A program made the translations under genes and the position numbers. Source: Hyphomonadaceae bacterium (GTDB taxonomy: Bacteria; Pseudomonadota; Alphaproteobacteria; Caulobacterales; Aquidulcibacteraceae). Taken from it: 64,000 nucleotides of DNA. The notes under the pieces were generated by a model. The model was not told the origin of the DNA. It made no database searches and saw only the letters and a list, made by a program, of their open reading frames with translations. The stretch lies in assembly GCA_019636095.1 (NCBI GenBank), contig JAHBYF010000004.1, positions 164,501 through 228,500 of the forward strand, in the 5' to 3' direction. Below are positions 8,609 to 16,966 of this stretch, piece after piece. Numbering within the stretch: the stretch's first letter is position 1; every line of letters begins with the position of its first letter.

Positions 8609-9889
8609 GTGAGCACAGACGATCAGCAAACGGGCCACAAAGGGCTCGCATCATTGTGGTTTGGAACCGCGCTGTGGAAACGCATTCTCGCGGCGGTGCT
8701 GCTCGGCGCGATTATTGGCTATTTCTGGGGCGAAGGCGCCACGCAGATCAAATGGATGGGTGATCTGTTCGTGCGTTTGATCCGCATGATTGTTGTGCCG
8801 CTCGTCTTCGTCACGCTGGCCGCAGGTGTCGCGGCGATGGGAAACCTCCAACGCCTGGGCTCGATTGGCGTCAAGGCGCTTGTGCTCTACATGTTGACGA
8901 GCGTGGTCGCGGTCGTCATTGGCATCGGCTTTGGCGTTCTGCTGCAACCGGGCGTTGGCGTCGAGCTCTCCGGGGCGACGCCTCGCGCCGTTGAGACCAC
9001 CGCCTCGGTCGGCGATCTGCTGATGAATATCGTGCCGACAAACCCGATCGCGGCGCTGGCCAGCGGCGACATGCTCGCGATCATCTTTTTTGCCCTCATC
9101 TTCGGCGCTGGCATTTTGGTGCAAGGTGAAGGCGCACGCCCAATGGCGGATATTTTGAACCAAGCGTCCGAGGCTTTGCTTGGCGCGACCCGGATCGTTA
9201 TGGAAGCGGCCCCCTTCGGGGTCTTCGCGCTGATCGCCTGGGTGATGGGCACCAGCGGGCCGCAAGCCTTCGCAAGCGTCTTCAAGCTCGCCATCGCAGT
9301 CTATGTCGGTTGCGCGCTTCACATGCTGTTGGTGCAAGGCGGCGTCGTGCGCTTATTCGCCAATCTGCGGGCGCTGCGATTCTTCCGCGACGTGACCGAA
9401 GCCCAATTGGTGGCCTATTCGACCAGTTCGAGCGCGGCGACATTGCCGGTAACGATGCGTGTGGCAGAAAAGAATCTTGGTCTGCGGCGGCCGGTGTTTT
9501 CGTCAGTGTTGCCGCTTGGCGCGACCATCAACATGGACGGCACAGCGCTTTACGTCGGACTCGTTGCGGTGTTTTCGGCACAAATCTTTGGAGTGCCGCT
9601 CGATGCGGGCAAGTACGCCATCATCATGCTCACGACAGTTTTGGTTTCGATCGGCACAGCGTCGGTGCCCTCGGCATCCCTCTTCCTGCTTGCGGCAGTG
9701 TTGACGGCCATCGGCATCACGCCAGAGCAGACAGCATTGGTTGTCGGTTTCATCCTTCCGTTTGATCGCATCCTCGACATGATGCGCACCACCACGAATG
9801 TCACCGGCGACCTTGCGGTCGCAACGACAGTCGGCAAGTGGGAGGACGAAATCGACCTCGACGTGTATCGCGCGCCGTCCGCCGGCTAG
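8609..9889 (+). CDS. Dicarboxylate/amino acid:cation symporter (DAACS family)
   Basis: 426-residue inner-membrane secondary transporter of the GltP/DctA family, taking up dicarboxylates or acidic amino acids with H+ or Na+. Hallmarks present: the serine-rich re-entrant loop STSSSAATLP, the GATINMDGTALY motif, and the C-terminal FDRILDMMRTTTNVTGD segment with the Asp and Asn residues that bind substrate and cation in GltPh. Start chosen at GTG 8609 because GGGAG lies nine bases before it; ATG 8594 in frame lacks a ribosome site, and the frame is open much further up through the divergent DUF885 gene. Substrate specificity cannot be read from sequence alone. Confidence 0.92.
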   Translation: MSTDDQQTGHKGLASLWFGTALWKRILAAVLLGAIIGYFWGEGATQIKWMGDLFVRLIRMIVVPLVFVTLAAGVAAMGNLQRLGSIGVKALVLYMLTSVVAVVIGIGFGVLLQPGVGVELSGATPRAVETTASVGDLLMNIVPTNPIAALASGDMLAIIFFALIFGAGILVQGEGARPMADILNQASEALLGATRIVMEAAPFGVFALIAWVMGTSGPQAFASVFKLAIAVYVGCALHMLLVQGGVVRLFANLRALRFFRDVTEAQLVAYSTSSSAATLPVTMRVAEKNLGLRRPVFSSVLPLGATINMDGTALYVGLVAVFSAQIFGVPLDAGKYAIIMLTTVLVSIGTASVPSASLFLLAAVLTAIGITPEQTALVVGFILPFDRILDMMRTTTNVTGDLAVATTVGKWEDEIDLDVYRAPSAG

Positions 9890-9890
9890 G

Positions 9891-11888
9891 CTACGCCAAC
9901 TCAATCATCACTTCATCCGCCGCCACGCTGGCGCCGGCGGAGACATTGACTTTGCTGATCACACCGTCGCGTTCAGCGCGGATAATGTTTTGCATCTTCA
10001 TCGCCTCGACCACCGCCACACCCTCGCCGGACTTCACTTCCTGGCCAGGTTTCACATCAACTGTGATGACAAGGCCGGGCATCGGCGAGACAATGAGTTT
10101 GGAAGTGTCGGCCTTCTGCTTCTCGGGAATCTTCTTGTAAAGATCGGCGCCGCGCGGAGTCGCGACCAAGGCGCGGGCGGTGACGCCGCGCAGACGCATT
10201 GTGTAACCTTCGGGAGACGTCTTGATCTTCACCGAGAACGGCTTGCCGTCAAACTTACCAGTGATGATACGCGCGCCGGGGCGTGTTGTTGTCTCGTAAC
10301 GGTGCTTCTTGCCATCGATGACGACATCGGCGCCACCGGCGTCGAGATCCACTTCGGTGTGATGGTGCGCCTTATCCAGGACGACCACCCATTCGCGCTG
10401 CCAGGAGCTGGCGCCGTTCACTTGGCCGCTGACTTGACGCGCGCGGCGGGCGGTGAATGAGCGAACGATTGCGGCTGTGGCAATGAGGAGTTTCTCCTGC
10501 TCGGCCGTTGGCGGCACGCCTTCGAAGCCGTCAGGGAAATGCTGCTTGATGTAGGCAGTGGTGAAATCGCCTTTGCGGAAATCCTTTTCCTCCATCACCG
10601 CGCCGAGGAACGGGATGTTGTCGGCGATTCCGTCGATAAGGAAATTATCGAGAGCAGCCGCTTGCGCGTCGATGGCGGCGATGCGCGTCGGACCGTGGGT
10701 GATGAGCTTCGCGATCATCGGATCATAGAACATCGAGATTTCGTCGCCCTCACGGACGCCGGTTTCGTTGCGGAGCGTGATGTCGCCGATTTTGCCTTCG
10801 ACGGGCGCCTGGTAGGCGCGGAGACGACCGATCGAGGGCAGGAAGTTGCGGTACGGATCTTCGGCGTAGATACGGCTCTCAATCGCCCAGCCTTTGATCT
10901 TCAGATCCTTCTGCTTGAAGGCGAGCTTTTCGCCGGCGGCAACGCGGATCATCTGCTCGACCAGATCGAGGCCTGTGATCATTTCCGAGACCGGGTGCTC
11001 GACCTGGAGACGCGTGTTCATCTCCAGAAAGTAGAAGCTCTTGTCGGCGCCGCTGGCGACAAACTCGACGGTGCCGGCGCTGTCGTAGTTCACGGCGCGC
11101 GCCAGCGCGCATGCCTGCTCGCCCATCGCCATGCGCGTCTTGTCGTCGAGCAGCGGCGACGGCGCTTCTTCGATGACTTTTTGATTGCGGCGTTGGATAG
11201 AGCATTCGCGCTCAAACAGATGCACGACATTGCCGTGCTTGTCGCCCATCACCTGGATTTCGATGTGGCGCGGAGCCGTGACGAACTTTTCGATGAAGAT
11301 GCGATCATCGCCGAAGGCGCCTTTGGCCTCAGCGCGCACGGCCGGAAAGCCCTCTTCCACTTCCTTGCGATTGTAGGCGACGCGGATGCCTTTGCCGCCG
11401 CCGCCGGCGCTCGCCTTGATCATCACCGGGTAGCCGATGTCTTCGCTGATCTGCACCGCGTGCTCAACGCCTTCGATCTCGCCGATGAAGCCGGGCACGC
11501 AGGAGACGCCCGCTTCAGCGGCGCTCTTCTTGGACTCGATCTTGTCGCCCATGGCGCGGATGGCGTGCGCATTGGGGCCGATGAAGACGATCTTCTCGGC
11601 TTGGAGGCGATCAGCGAACTCGGCCTTCTCGGAGAGGAAGCCGAAGCCTGGGTGGATGGCTTGCGCGCCGGTCAGCTTGGCGGCTGCAACGATCTTGTCG
11701 ATGACGAGATAGGATTGCGCGGCGGGCGGCGGGCCGATGAAGACGGCTTCGTCAGCCATATCGACGGCAAGGCTATCGGCGTCAGCTTCGGAGAAGACGA
11801 TGGCCGTCTTGATGCCGAGGCGGCGGGCGGTGCGGATGATACGGACGGCGACTTCGCCGCGGTTGGCGATCAGGATCTTGTCGAACAT
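9891..11888 (-). CDS. pccA: Propionyl/acetyl-CoA carboxylase alpha subunit (biotin carboxylase plus biotin carrier)
   Basis: 665 residues, the length of PccA-type alpha subunits. The N-terminal biotin carboxylase domain (1 to about 450) begins MFDKILIANRGEVAVRIIR and contains the Gly-rich ATP-grasp loop (about 163-170) and the EMNTRLQVEHPVSE active-site block. A central BT-type linker follows and the C-terminal biotinyl domain carries EAMKMQN with the biotinylated Lys631. It carboxylates biotin for transfer by a beta subunit to propionyl-CoA, feeding the methylmalonyl-CoA route. The beta subunit (PccB) is not in the window. Methylcrotonyl-CoA carboxylase is a less likely alternative. Confidence 0.93.
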   Translation of the reverse strand: MFDKILIANRGEVAVRIIRTARRLGIKTAIVFSEADADSLAVDMADEAVFIGPPPAAQSYLVIDKIVAAAKLTGAQAIHPGFGFLSEKAEFADRLQAEKIVFIGPNAHAIRAMGDKIESKKSAAEAGVSCVPGFIGEIEGVEHAVQISEDIGYPVMIKASAGGGGKGIRVAYNRKEVEEGFPAVRAEAKGAFGDDRIFIEKFVTAPRHIEIQVMGDKHGNVVHLFERECSIQRRNQKVIEEAPSPLLDDKTRMAMGEQACALARAVNYDSAGTVEFVASGADKSFYFLEMNTRLQVEHPVSEMITGLDLVEQMIRVAAGEKLAFKQKDLKIKGWAIESRIYAEDPYRNFLPSIGRLRAYQAPVEGKIGDITLRNETGVREGDEISMFYDPMIAKLITHGPTRIAAIDAQAAALDNFLIDGIADNIPFLGAVMEEKDFRKGDFTTAYIKQHFPDGFEGVPPTAEQEKLLIATAAIVRSFTARRARQVSGQVNGASSWQREWVVVLDKAHHHTEVDLDAGGADVVIDGKKHRYETTTRPGARIITGKFDGKPFSVKIKTSPEGYTMRLRGVTARALVATPRGADLYKKIPEKQKADTSKLIVSPMPGLVITVDVKPGQEVKSGEGVAVVEAMKMQNIIRAERDGVISKVNVSAGASVAADEVMIELA

Positions 11889-11918
11889 TGCGGGCGTGCT
11901 TACCCATGTTTCACCGGT

Positions 11919-11959
11919 ACGTCATCCCGGATCGCGCTTACGCGCATCCGGGATGACGT
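11919..11959. repeat. Perfect intergenic palindrome (REP-like)
   Basis: Arms ACGTCATCCCGGAT (11919-11932) and ATCCGGGATGACGT (11946-11959), with inner CGCG arms around CTTA. It fills the 82-base gap between the divergent pccA and GH5 genes. GTCATCCCGG-type palindromes are dispersed repeats in many alphaproteobacteria; only one copy is seen in this window. Confidence 0.75.
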
Positions 11960-11970
11960 ATAGTGGGTGA

Positions 11971-12984
11971 ATGAATCGTAGAGAGATCCTTCTGGGCGGC
12001 GCGGCCCTCGCCGCGTGTTCTCGAGAGGCGGAGAGCCAGGCGCCGCCCGCGCCCTTCCCGATGCGGCGAGGCGTCAATCTTGGCAACGCGCTTGAGGCGC
12101 CGAAAGAGGGCGACTGGGGCTATCGAATCGAACCGCCTCACCTCATCGCCATCAGTAATGCTGGCTTTGACGGCATCCGGGTTCCGATCCGCTGGGACCT
12201 CCACGCCGACGCAGACGGCAACGTGCGGCCAGATTTCCTGATCCGCGTTGCGGCGATCGTTGACCAGGGCCTCGCCCTTGACCTTAAGGTTCAGCTCGAT
12301 TGCCACCACTACGAAGGTCTGATCGTAAACCCAAATGCTGAGCGCGCGCGCTTCCTGAACATCTGGCGCTCAATCGCAGAGGACCTCCAGGATGCGCCGC
12401 CCAACCTGATTTTTGAGCCGTTGAACGAACCGAACGGGGCGCGTTGGACAGGCGCCTTCCTGCGAACGCTTCAGCGCGATGTGATCGAGGTCATTCGAGA
12501 GCACAACCCGAACCGACTGATCGTGCTGGGGCCAAGCCAATGGCAAAACATCGACGCACTGCACGATTGGCGTCCGCCCGAGGACCGCAACATTGCAGTG
12601 AGCGTGCACTATTATGAGCCGCATGCATTCACGCACCAGAATGCCCCGTGGATGGCGAATGCGCCGAACTTCGGACGCGAATGGGGAACGGACGCCGACC
12701 GTGATCGCGTGCGGCAGCAGGTTCGCGCTGCGGCCAGCTGGGCCCAAACGCAAGGTTACGCCATGCAACTTGGCGAATTTGGGGTGAACCGAGCGGTCCC
12801 GATCCAACAGCGCGCCGCGTGGACCCGCACCGTGCGCGAAGCTTGCGAGGCCAACGGCATGGCGTGGTGCGCCTGGGATTTCGCTGGCGCGTTTCCGGTG
12901 TGGGATCGAGAGCGAAGAGAGATGATCCCACAAATGCAAGAAGCGCTCTTCGGCGTTGTCGAAGACCGGCTTGGCGAGCGCTAG
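11971..12984 (+). CDS. GH5-family glycoside hydrolase (cellulase-like) lipoprotein
   Basis: 337 residues. The N-terminus MNRREILLGGAALAAC has an RR start and a lipobox (Cys16), so export as a lipoprotein, perhaps by Tat. The catalytic domain is GH5: GVNLGNALEAP, GFDGIRVPIRW, the acid/base FEPLNEPNG (Glu153), HYYEPHAFTHQ (about 213-223) and the nucleophile LGEFGV (Glu269), then AWCAWDFAGAF. GH5 enzymes cut beta-1,4-glucans, mannans and related polymers; which one is not decidable here. Divergent from pccA across a palindrome; its TAG overlaps the stop of the ParA partner gene by four bases (CTAG, 12981-12984). Confidence 0.92.
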   Translation: MNRREILLGGAALAACSREAESQAPPAPFPMRRGVNLGNALEAPKEGDWGYRIEPPHLIAISNAGFDGIRVPIRWDLHADADGNVRPDFLIRVAAIVDQGLALDLKVQLDCHHYEGLIVNPNAERARFLNIWRSIAEDLQDAPPNLIFEPLNEPNGARWTGAFLRTLQRDVIEVIREHNPNRLIVLGPSQWQNIDALHDWRPPEDRNIAVSVHYYEPHAFTHQNAPWMANAPNFGREWGTDADRDRVRQQVRAAASWAQTQGYAMQLGEFGVNRAVPIQQRAAWTRTVREACEANGMAWCAWDFAGAFPVWDRERREMIPQMQEALFGVVEDRLGER

Positions 12985-13463
12985 TAATCGAACATCTTTT
13001 CGTCGCGCTCGGCGCGGCGCTTCGCTTGCGACACGATATGGGCGGCGAGTTCGTCGCGGGTGAGTGAGGACGTTACGCCGCTGGGATCAAGATTGTGTTC
13101 GGCAACGAGCGCGCGGAGCGCACCTAAATCTTGATCGGCGAGCGCTGCGGCAAGACCATCTTCGCCGCTTTTGCGGAAGATGCCGGCGGGGTTGATGTCG
13201 GGCGCCAGCCCGACCGGAGGCGCAACGGGTTCCGGCGGTTGCGGCGCGCTTGGAACAACAGCGTTTGGTTTGTTGCGCTTGGACTTGGAGGGCGCAGCAG
13301 CAGGCCCTTCCTGAACGGCGTCTTCGAGCACTTCATCGGGAACGTCGCGCCGCGACTCGTGACGTTGCAACACCGCATCCAGCCGATCCGCGAATTCCGG
13401 GTTGCGCTTCGCTTCGCGGCGGATTTCGTCAAACAGGCGGTCGAGCGTTTTGTTGAGGCTCAT
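12981..13463 (-). CDS. ParA-coupled protein of unknown function
   Basis: 160 residues in three parts: a charged N-terminal helix (1-40, starting MSLNKTLDRLFDEIRREA), a Pro/Ala/Lys-rich linker (about 50-90), and a C-terminal helical segment (about 100-150) containing LRALVAEHNLDPSG and LTRDELAAHIV that resembles small SAP-like or helix-extended-helix modules. The start codon overlaps the stop of the upstream ParA gene (ATGA), so the two are translated together. By analogy with ParA partner proteins that load or stimulate the ATPase, it may be the partner or cargo adaptor; that is inference from coupling. Not recognised as ParB, MipZ partner or a chemotaxis adaptor. Confidence 0.8.
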   Translation of the reverse strand: MSLNKTLDRLFDEIRREAKRNPEFADRLDAVLQRHESRRDVPDEVLEDAVQEGPAAAPSKSKRNKPNAVVPSAPQPPEPVAPPVGLAPDINPAGIFRKSGEDGLAAALADQDLGALRALVAEHNLDPSGVTSSLTRDELAAHIVSQAKRRAERDEKMFDY

Positions 13464-14332
13464 AGACTGGGGGCGACCTCGACCTTGCTCTGGAATTCTT
13501 CGCCGAGCTTTTTGATCGTGTTGGCCATCGAGCCGTACTTCTGCTCGAAGGTGCGGGGCGTTTCAGACCATTCCGCCGCTTTGGCGATATCGACGTTTTG
13601 CGGGATGCGGACATCAAACATCGCGTCGCCGAGATTATCCTTCAGCAAGGACGCTTCCGAGCGGTGCAGCGAGAAGCCGTCTTCGTACTTGGTGGCGAGC
13701 ACCATGAGCTGGCTTGGCCCGCCGCGGCGTTCGTTGATGAGACGCAGAGCCCGCTTGCGGAAGGTGATTAGGCCGAGGCGCGAGACGTAGTCTGGGATCG
13801 ACGGGACCAGGATTGTGTCGGCGGCGATCAAAGCCGCTTCCGCGAAGAGCGAGATACCTGGCGGGCAATCGATCAGGATGTAGTCGTAATCGTTCAGAAC
13901 ATTCTTCAAGCCGTTGGCGAAGCGTTCGAGTATCCACTTTTGGATCATATCGATCTGGAAGCCGCGCTTGACGAAGCTTTCGATCATGTCGCGTTCGACG
14001 ATTCGGAATTCAGGCGCGGAGGCGCAAAGCGCAACGTCGGGCTTACCCTTCAGGTCGCTGACGTTCTTCTCGATCAGCTGCTTGAACGGCTTCGGCTTTT
14101 GCTGAACGATGTAGCTCTCGAAGTAGAAATCTAGCGTGCGCTCAGCTTCGCGCATGCTGTTCCACTTCTCGGGGCCAGCAACCATGATCGACGCGTTGGT
14201 TTGCGGATCGAGATCGATGACGAGAACACGGCGGCGCTGGTGATGCGCAAGCGTTTCGGCGAGCGAGACAGTCGTCGTCGATTTGCCGACGCCGCCTTTC
14301 ATGTTGATCACCGAGATGATACGCGCGGGCAT
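13460..14332 (-). CDS. ParA/Soj-type partitioning ATPase
   Basis: 290 residues from the ATG at 14332, which has AGGGG seven bases upstream. Deviant Walker A KGGVGKST (12-19) with the signature first lysine, Walker A-prime VLVIDLDPQ (36-44) and Walker B-like YILIDCPPG (151-159). These ATPases form dimers that bind DNA nonspecifically and position chromosomes, plasmids or protein cargo. A 60-residue insert-like region between residues 60 and 130 (IVQQKPKPFKQLIEKNVSDL) differs from chromosomal ParA. There is no parB or parS nearby; instead the next gene, coupled by ATGA, is a unique 160-residue protein. Cargo-positioning ATPase is therefore more likely than the main chromosomal ParA. Confidence 0.88.
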   Translation of the reverse strand: MPARIISVINMKGGVGKSTTTVSLAETLAHHQRRRVLVIDLDPQTNASIMVAGPEKWNSMREAERTLDFYFESYIVQQKPKPFKQLIEKNVSDLKGKPDVALCASAPEFRIVERDMIESFVKRGFQIDMIQKWILERFANGLKNVLNDYDYILIDCPPGISLFAEAALIAADTILVPSIPDYVSRLGLITFRKRALRLINERRGGPSQLMVLATKYEDGFSLHRSEASLLKDNLGDAMFDVRIPQNVDIAKAAEWSETPRTFEQKYGSMANTIKKLGEEFQSKVEVAPSL

Positions 14333-14549
14333 TCTCGCCCCTTTCTGTTCGTCCATAATTTTTGAACCCCGGACGGTCGGCGCGGGAGGGTTAGTTTCTG
14401 GTAAATTTGGGTCAAGCGGCAGGCGCAGTGTTCCTCACTGCAAACCCAACGCAAATCTCAGTCAGGGTTCAGCAGCCCGGCGCCAATGTGTGTCCCGAGG
14501 GTCATTGAGACATGAGACGGCAAAGATCGTCTCGGGAGCGCAAAGTACC

Positions 14550-15092
14550 ATGAAGACGAAGTTTTTTGCCGCAGCACTCGCGGCGCTCACGCTCGCGACA
14601 GCCGGCGCGGCTTCGGCCCAGGATTTCCGGCGCGGCGACCGCGACCGGATGCATCCCGGCTTTGCGCCCGGCCTTGAAATCACGATCCGTAAGGATGGCC
14701 GCACGATGCAGTTCGATCGCAACGACCGCATGTTCTACCGGCTGATGGAGCGCCCGTTCAATTTCGTTCCGGGCATGACCTACAGCTACACCGACCGCTG
14801 CAATCGCCAGGGCTGCATCGCCTTCGTGTTCGATGGCCGCCACCCCCGCCCGGTCGATCGCATCTTCGCGCCACACCTGCAAATGCGCGGCTACGCTTGG
14901 CGCGAAGCACGCGACTTTGACCGCAGCTACAACCGTTTCGGCAGCTACGACCGCGACGACCGCAATTGGAACAACGAAGATGACCGCAATTATCGGGATG
15001 GCCGTGACGGCCGCTACGATGATCGCCGTGACGATCGCAACAGCCGCGATCGCGGTGATCGGCTCGAAGGCGGACCGGCACAACGCCGCTAA
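14550..15092 (+). CDS. RcnB-like periplasmic protein with Arg/Asp-rich tail
   Basis: 180 residues. Signal peptide MKTKFFAAALAALTLATAGAASAQ, then a compact domain containing NFVPGMTYSYTDRCNRQGC and RIFAPHLQMRGYAW, like the C-terminal segments of RcnB-type proteins. The last 60 residues are a low-complexity run of Asp, Arg, Asn and Tyr. RcnB of E. coli is a periplasmic protein linked to nickel/cobalt balance; relatives in alphaproteobacteria are common and uncharacterised. GGGAG precedes the ATG. Divergent from the ParA gene across about 200 bases that hold both promoters. Confidence 0.7.
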   Translation: MKTKFFAAALAALTLATAGAASAQDFRRGDRDRMHPGFAPGLEITIRKDGRTMQFDRNDRMFYRLMERPFNFVPGMTYSYTDRCNRQGCIAFVFDGRHPRPVDRIFAPHLQMRGYAWREARDFDRSYNRFGSYDRDDRNWNNEDDRNYRDGRDGRYDDRRDDRNSRDRGDRLEGGPAQRR

Positions 15093-15129
15093 ACGCCGGC
15101 GCTAATGTGGAGCGACGCGAGGCGTCCGC

Positions 15130-16515
15130 CTAGGCGGGCGCCTCGTTGTCGTGGCTTACGGGTTCGCCCATGAGCACGAGTTCTTCGGCGGCGGTTGGAT
15201 GGACGGCGCAGGTTGCATCCCACTGCGCTTTGGTGAGCTTGGCTTTCACCGCGATGGCGGCAACTTGGATGATTTCCGGCGCATCCGGTCCGGCAATGTG
15301 AACGCCGAGCACCTGATCGGTCCTGCTGTCGACCACCATCTTCATCAACGTGCGCTGTTCGTTGCCGGCAAGGATGTGCTTCATCGGCCGGAACACGGAC
15401 CGATAGATTTTGAGCTTGTGACCCTTCTCTCTCGCGGGCTCTTCCGTGAGACCAACTGCGCCGACGGGCGGACGCGAGAACACAGCGCTCGCAACATCTG
15501 CATGATCGAACGCTGTCGGCGTGTTCAGAAACTCGGTGGCGACATAGGCCATCGCTTCCCGGATCGCGACTGGCGTAAGATTCACGCGATCGGTGACGTC
15601 GCCCACCGCTGAAATGTGCGGCACGGTCGAGCGCGAATATTCGTCCACGGCGATGGCGCCACGCTCCGTGAGGCGCACTCCGGCGGCTTCCAGACCCATG
15701 TTCATTGTGTTGGGCACGCGCCCGACGGCCCAAAGCACCTGATCCGCCTCGAGACGCATGGAGTTCGAGAGCGTCACCAGTTTGCGATCATCCGCAAGCG
15801 GCGTGAGTTCCTCGATGGTCGAACCGCAGATGATGCTGACGCCGCTACGCGCCAGTTCGGATTGCACATGGAAGCGCACGTCGTGATCGAAGCCGCGCAA
15901 GATGCGCTCGCCCCGATAGACGATCGTGGTTTCCACGCCAAGGCCCGAGAAGATGGTCGCAAATTCGCAAGCGATGAAACCGCCGCCGGCAATCACAACG
16001 CGCGATGGCAAATCTTTGAGCAGGAAGGCGTCGGTCGAGGTAATGCCATGCTCTTGGCCTGGCGTTTCTTCGGGTCGGTAAGTGTGACCGCCGGTCGCCA
16101 CAAGAATTTTGTTGGCTGAGAGATAGCGTCCGTCCCGCACCAGCCGGACGGTGTGTGGATCAGTGAGCACTGCGCGATCTTCGAAGAGGTCGACCCCTGC
16201 GTTCTTGAGATTTTCGAGATAGAGCCCGGAAAGCCGGTTGACTTCGTTTTGCACCGCCTCGCGCAATGTCGGCCAATCGAAGCGCGCCCAATCGACGGTC
16301 CAGCCAAAGCCCTTCGCGTCCCGAAACGCCTGCGAATACTCAGACGCGTACACCAGCAACTTCTTCGGCACGCAGCCACGCAACACACAGGTGCCGCCGA
16401 CCTGCACCTGCTCGGTGATCGCAACCTTCGCGCCAGTCTTCGCCGCCAGCCGCGCCGCGCGTACGCCGCCGGAACCTGCGCCAATGACGATGAGATCGTA
16501 GTCGTGTTGGGGCAT
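15130..16515 (-). CDS. gor: Glutathione-disulfide reductase
   Basis: 461 residues, class I flavoprotein disulfide reductase. FAD-binding IGAGSGGVRAARLAA near the N-terminus, redox pair GGTCVLRGCVPKK (Cys43 and Cys48), NADPH-binding GGGFIACEFATIFSGLG, and the C-terminal dimer-interface CAVHPTAAEE with the active-site His. The GGTCVxRGCVPKK form is that of glutathione reductases rather than dihydrolipoamide dehydrogenase or mercuric reductase. It keeps cytoplasmic glutathione reduced. Its ATG follows immediately after the stop of the DUF559 gene (16516), so the two are probably cotranscribed although functionally unrelated. Confidence 0.93.
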   Translation of the reverse strand: MPQHDYDLIVIGAGSGGVRAARLAAKTGAKVAITEQVQVGGTCVLRGCVPKKLLVYASEYSQAFRDAKGFGWTVDWARFDWPTLREAVQNEVNRLSGLYLENLKNAGVDLFEDRAVLTDPHTVRLVRDGRYLSANKILVATGGHTYRPEETPGQEHGITSTDAFLLKDLPSRVVIAGGGFIACEFATIFSGLGVETTIVYRGERILRGFDHDVRFHVQSELARSGVSIICGSTIEELTPLADDRKLVTLSNSMRLEADQVLWAVGRVPNTMNMGLEAAGVRLTERGAIAVDEYSRSTVPHISAVGDVTDRVNLTPVAIREAMAYVATEFLNTPTAFDHADVASAVFSRPPVGAVGLTEEPAREKGHKLKIYRSVFRPMKHILAGNEQRTLMKMVVDSRTDQVLGVHIAGPDAPEIIQVAAIAVKAKLTKAQWDATCAVHPTAAEELVLMGEPVSHDNEAPA

Positions 16516-16908
16516 CTAATCCTCCCCACCTGTGGGGAGGTGTCGAGCAGAGCGAGACGGAGGGGCGAGTCGTGCGCTGATGGCGCGCCACACGCCGTCC
16601 ATGTTTTCGTAAATGTCGGTATTGGTCACGCGAAAGACTGTCCAACCCTGTTGTTCAACGTATTTGGTGCGGCGGGCATCGTATGCCAACTCTTCCGGTG
16701 TGGAGTGTGTGGAGCCATCGACTTCAACGATCAGCTTAGCGGCCGGGCACGTGAAGTCTGCAATGTAGGGGCCAATGGGATGCTGGCGCCGGAAGCGAGC
16801 GCCATTCAGGGCGCGCTTGCGGATGTTCACCCAAAGGATCACTTCCGCTTTCGTCATGTTCTGACGAAGTACGCGGGCTTTTTGGGTGACGCGATACTCT
16901 TTGCGCAA
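16516..16908 (-). CDS. DUF559 protein, PD-(D/E)XK nuclease-like (Vsr-related fold)
   Basis: 130 residues. The N-terminal motif ARVLRQNMTKAEVILW and the core HPIGPYIADFTCPAAKLIVEVDGSTH are diagnostic of DUF559; Asp51 and the EVD at 62-64 form the PD-(D/E)XK-type metal site shared with very-short-patch repair endonucleases. Activity of DUF559 proteins is mostly untested. The conserved N-terminus requires a start upstream of the internal ATG at 16857, leaving TTG at 16908. The only ribosome-binding sequence for it, GGGGGAGGGG, belongs to repeat copy 2, and the C-terminal tail is encoded by repeat copy 1. The gene thus sits as a cassette between purL and gor. Confidence 0.88.
   Translation of the reverse strand: MRKEYRVTQKARVLRQNMTKAEVILWVNIRKRALNGARFRRQHPIGPYIADFTCPAAKLIVEVDGSTHSTPEELAYDARRTKYVEQQGWTVFRVTNTDIYENMDGVWRAISARLAPPSRSARHLPTGGED
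16519..16565 (-). repeat. Palindromic intergenic repeat, copy 1 (inverted relative to copy 2)
   Basis: 47 bases built from CCTCCCC-x-GGGGAGGT followed by a GAGC-AGAGCGA hairpin and GGAGGGG. It matches, as an inverted copy, the element at 16913-16960: only the loop bases differ substantially. It overlaps the 3' end of the DUF559 gene and encodes that protein's last 15 or so residues (PPSRSARHLPTGGED). Confidence 0.8.
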
Positions 16909-16912
16909 CGCA

Positions 16913-16960
16913 CCCCTCCCCCTCGCTTCGCTCGGGACCTCCCCGCGAAGCGGGGAGGAT
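16913..16960 (+). repeat. Palindromic intergenic repeat, copy 2
   Basis: 48 bases: CCCCTCCCCCTCGCTTCGCTC... followed by the perfect palindrome CCTCCCCGC-GAA-GCGGGGAGG (16938-16958). It fills the gap between the end of purL and the start of the DUF559 gene and supplies the latter's Shine-Dalgarno. It is the inverted counterpart of the element at 16519-16565. Confidence 0.85.
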
Positions 16961-16966
16961 AAGCGC

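Noticed and set aside
10539..11963. 474-codon plus-strand frame antisense to pccA
   Set aside because: The minus strand encodes a complete, highly conserved biotin-dependent carboxylase subunit; the long antisense frame is a by-product of GC-rich codon use.
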